Shown one piece after another: positions 33,232 through 33,282 of a stretch of 33,282 nucleotides of DNA. The number at the start of each line of letters is the position of its first letter. The stretch's first letter is position 1. Where the stretch lies: positions 1 through 33,282 of the forward strand of contig JAIPDL010000039.1 in assembly GCA_021737695.1 (NCBI GenBank), read 5' to 3'. A program made the position numbers and the translations under genes. This stretch comes from Desulfotignum sp. GTDB taxonomy: Bacteria > Desulfobacterota > Desulfobacteria > Desulfobacterales > Desulfobacteraceae. Under the pieces are notes generated by a model, which did not search any database, was not told where the DNA came from, and worked only from the letters and a program-made list of their open reading frames with translations.

Positions 33232-33282
33232 TTATTTAAACAAGCTCAGCTGCTCTAAGCGTCTATCCTCTTTCTCCTGAGA
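33232..33282 (-). CDS. Possible C-terminus of a protein continuing beyond the window (transposase-like ending)
   Basis: A minus-strand frame is open to the window edge and ends with the residues SQEKEDRRLEQLSLFK and TAA. The QLSLF-type ending immediately followed by hairpins recalls REP-associated (Y1/IS200-like) transposases, but 16 residues are far too few to assign a family, and the frame may be accidental. A competing plus-strand frame (33121-33258) crosses the hairpins and is less convincing. Confidence 0.3.
   Translation of the reverse strand, partial: SQEKEDRRLEQLSLFK

Noticed and set aside
33121-33258. Plus-strand 45-residue reading frame across the triple hairpins
   Set aside because: The perfect stems dictate its sequence (RQSRR, NRSKRL, PPQRW), and there is no good ribosome site; a coding role is unlikely.

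Overview
The window reads as chromosomal DNA of an anaerobic, probably sulfate-reducing Desulfobacterota member. Desulfobacteraceae is the best guess. This is inferred from gene content: class I desulfoferrodoxin, rubredoxin with a ROO-type flavodiiron protein, rubrerythrin-like diiron protein, ADP-forming acetyl-CoA synthetase, oxidative TCA enzymes and MttB-family methyltransferases. No rRNA, tRNA, CRISPR array or intact transposase was seen.

Layout. 1-3145 (minus): an SRPBCC/SDR epimerase, a polytopic membrane protein and a DHH phosphoesterase cut by the window edge. 3146-6347: oxygen and redox defence, with rubredoxin-roo on the plus strand behind a near-consensus sigma-54 promoter, and desulfoferrodoxin, thioredoxin and a flavodoxin-like protein on the minus strand. 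6890-10658 (plus): a glutaredoxin-like protein, a ferredoxin:thioredoxin reductase-like protein, citrate synthase, a rubredoxin/membrane fusion and isocitrate dehydrogenase, apparently one transcription unit. 10701-14041 (minus): diiron protein, the two subunits of ADP-forming acetate-CoA ligase, and exonuclease III. 14164-17099: a second SDR epimerase divergent from two overlapping, dissimilar malate-dehydrogenase-family genes. 17348-19966: a PEBP protein, an unknown protein and a UbiB/AarF-type kinase. 20067-23865 (minus): pstC-pstA-pstS without pstB or phoU. 23981-30558 (minus): two MttB-family methyltransferases, threonine dehydrogenase, glycine C-acetyltransferase, a coiled-coil protein and an orphan MlaC. 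30719-31414 (plus): RNase HI.

From about 31.4 kb the DNA looks more AT-rich and accessory. It holds a tightly overlapping minus-strand cassette (DUF4160, DUF2442, a 33-residue ORF and an XRE antitoxin-like gene) lying between two long perfect-arm hairpins. It ends in a gene-poor stretch with a 26-bp palindrome, three consecutive hairpins and what may be the 3' end of another gene at the window edge.

Functionally the core links central carbon oxidation (citrate synthase, isocitrate dehydrogenase, malate dehydrogenase, acetyl-CoA/acetate conversion) with thiol redox control and oxygen protection. The MttB-Tdh-Kbl operon suggests catabolism of a methylated amine or amino acid feeding glycine and acetyl-CoA. 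The best candidates for something undescribed are that operon, the four-gene toxin-antitoxin-like cassette, and the thiol-redox/TCA operon with an unusual FTR-like protein.
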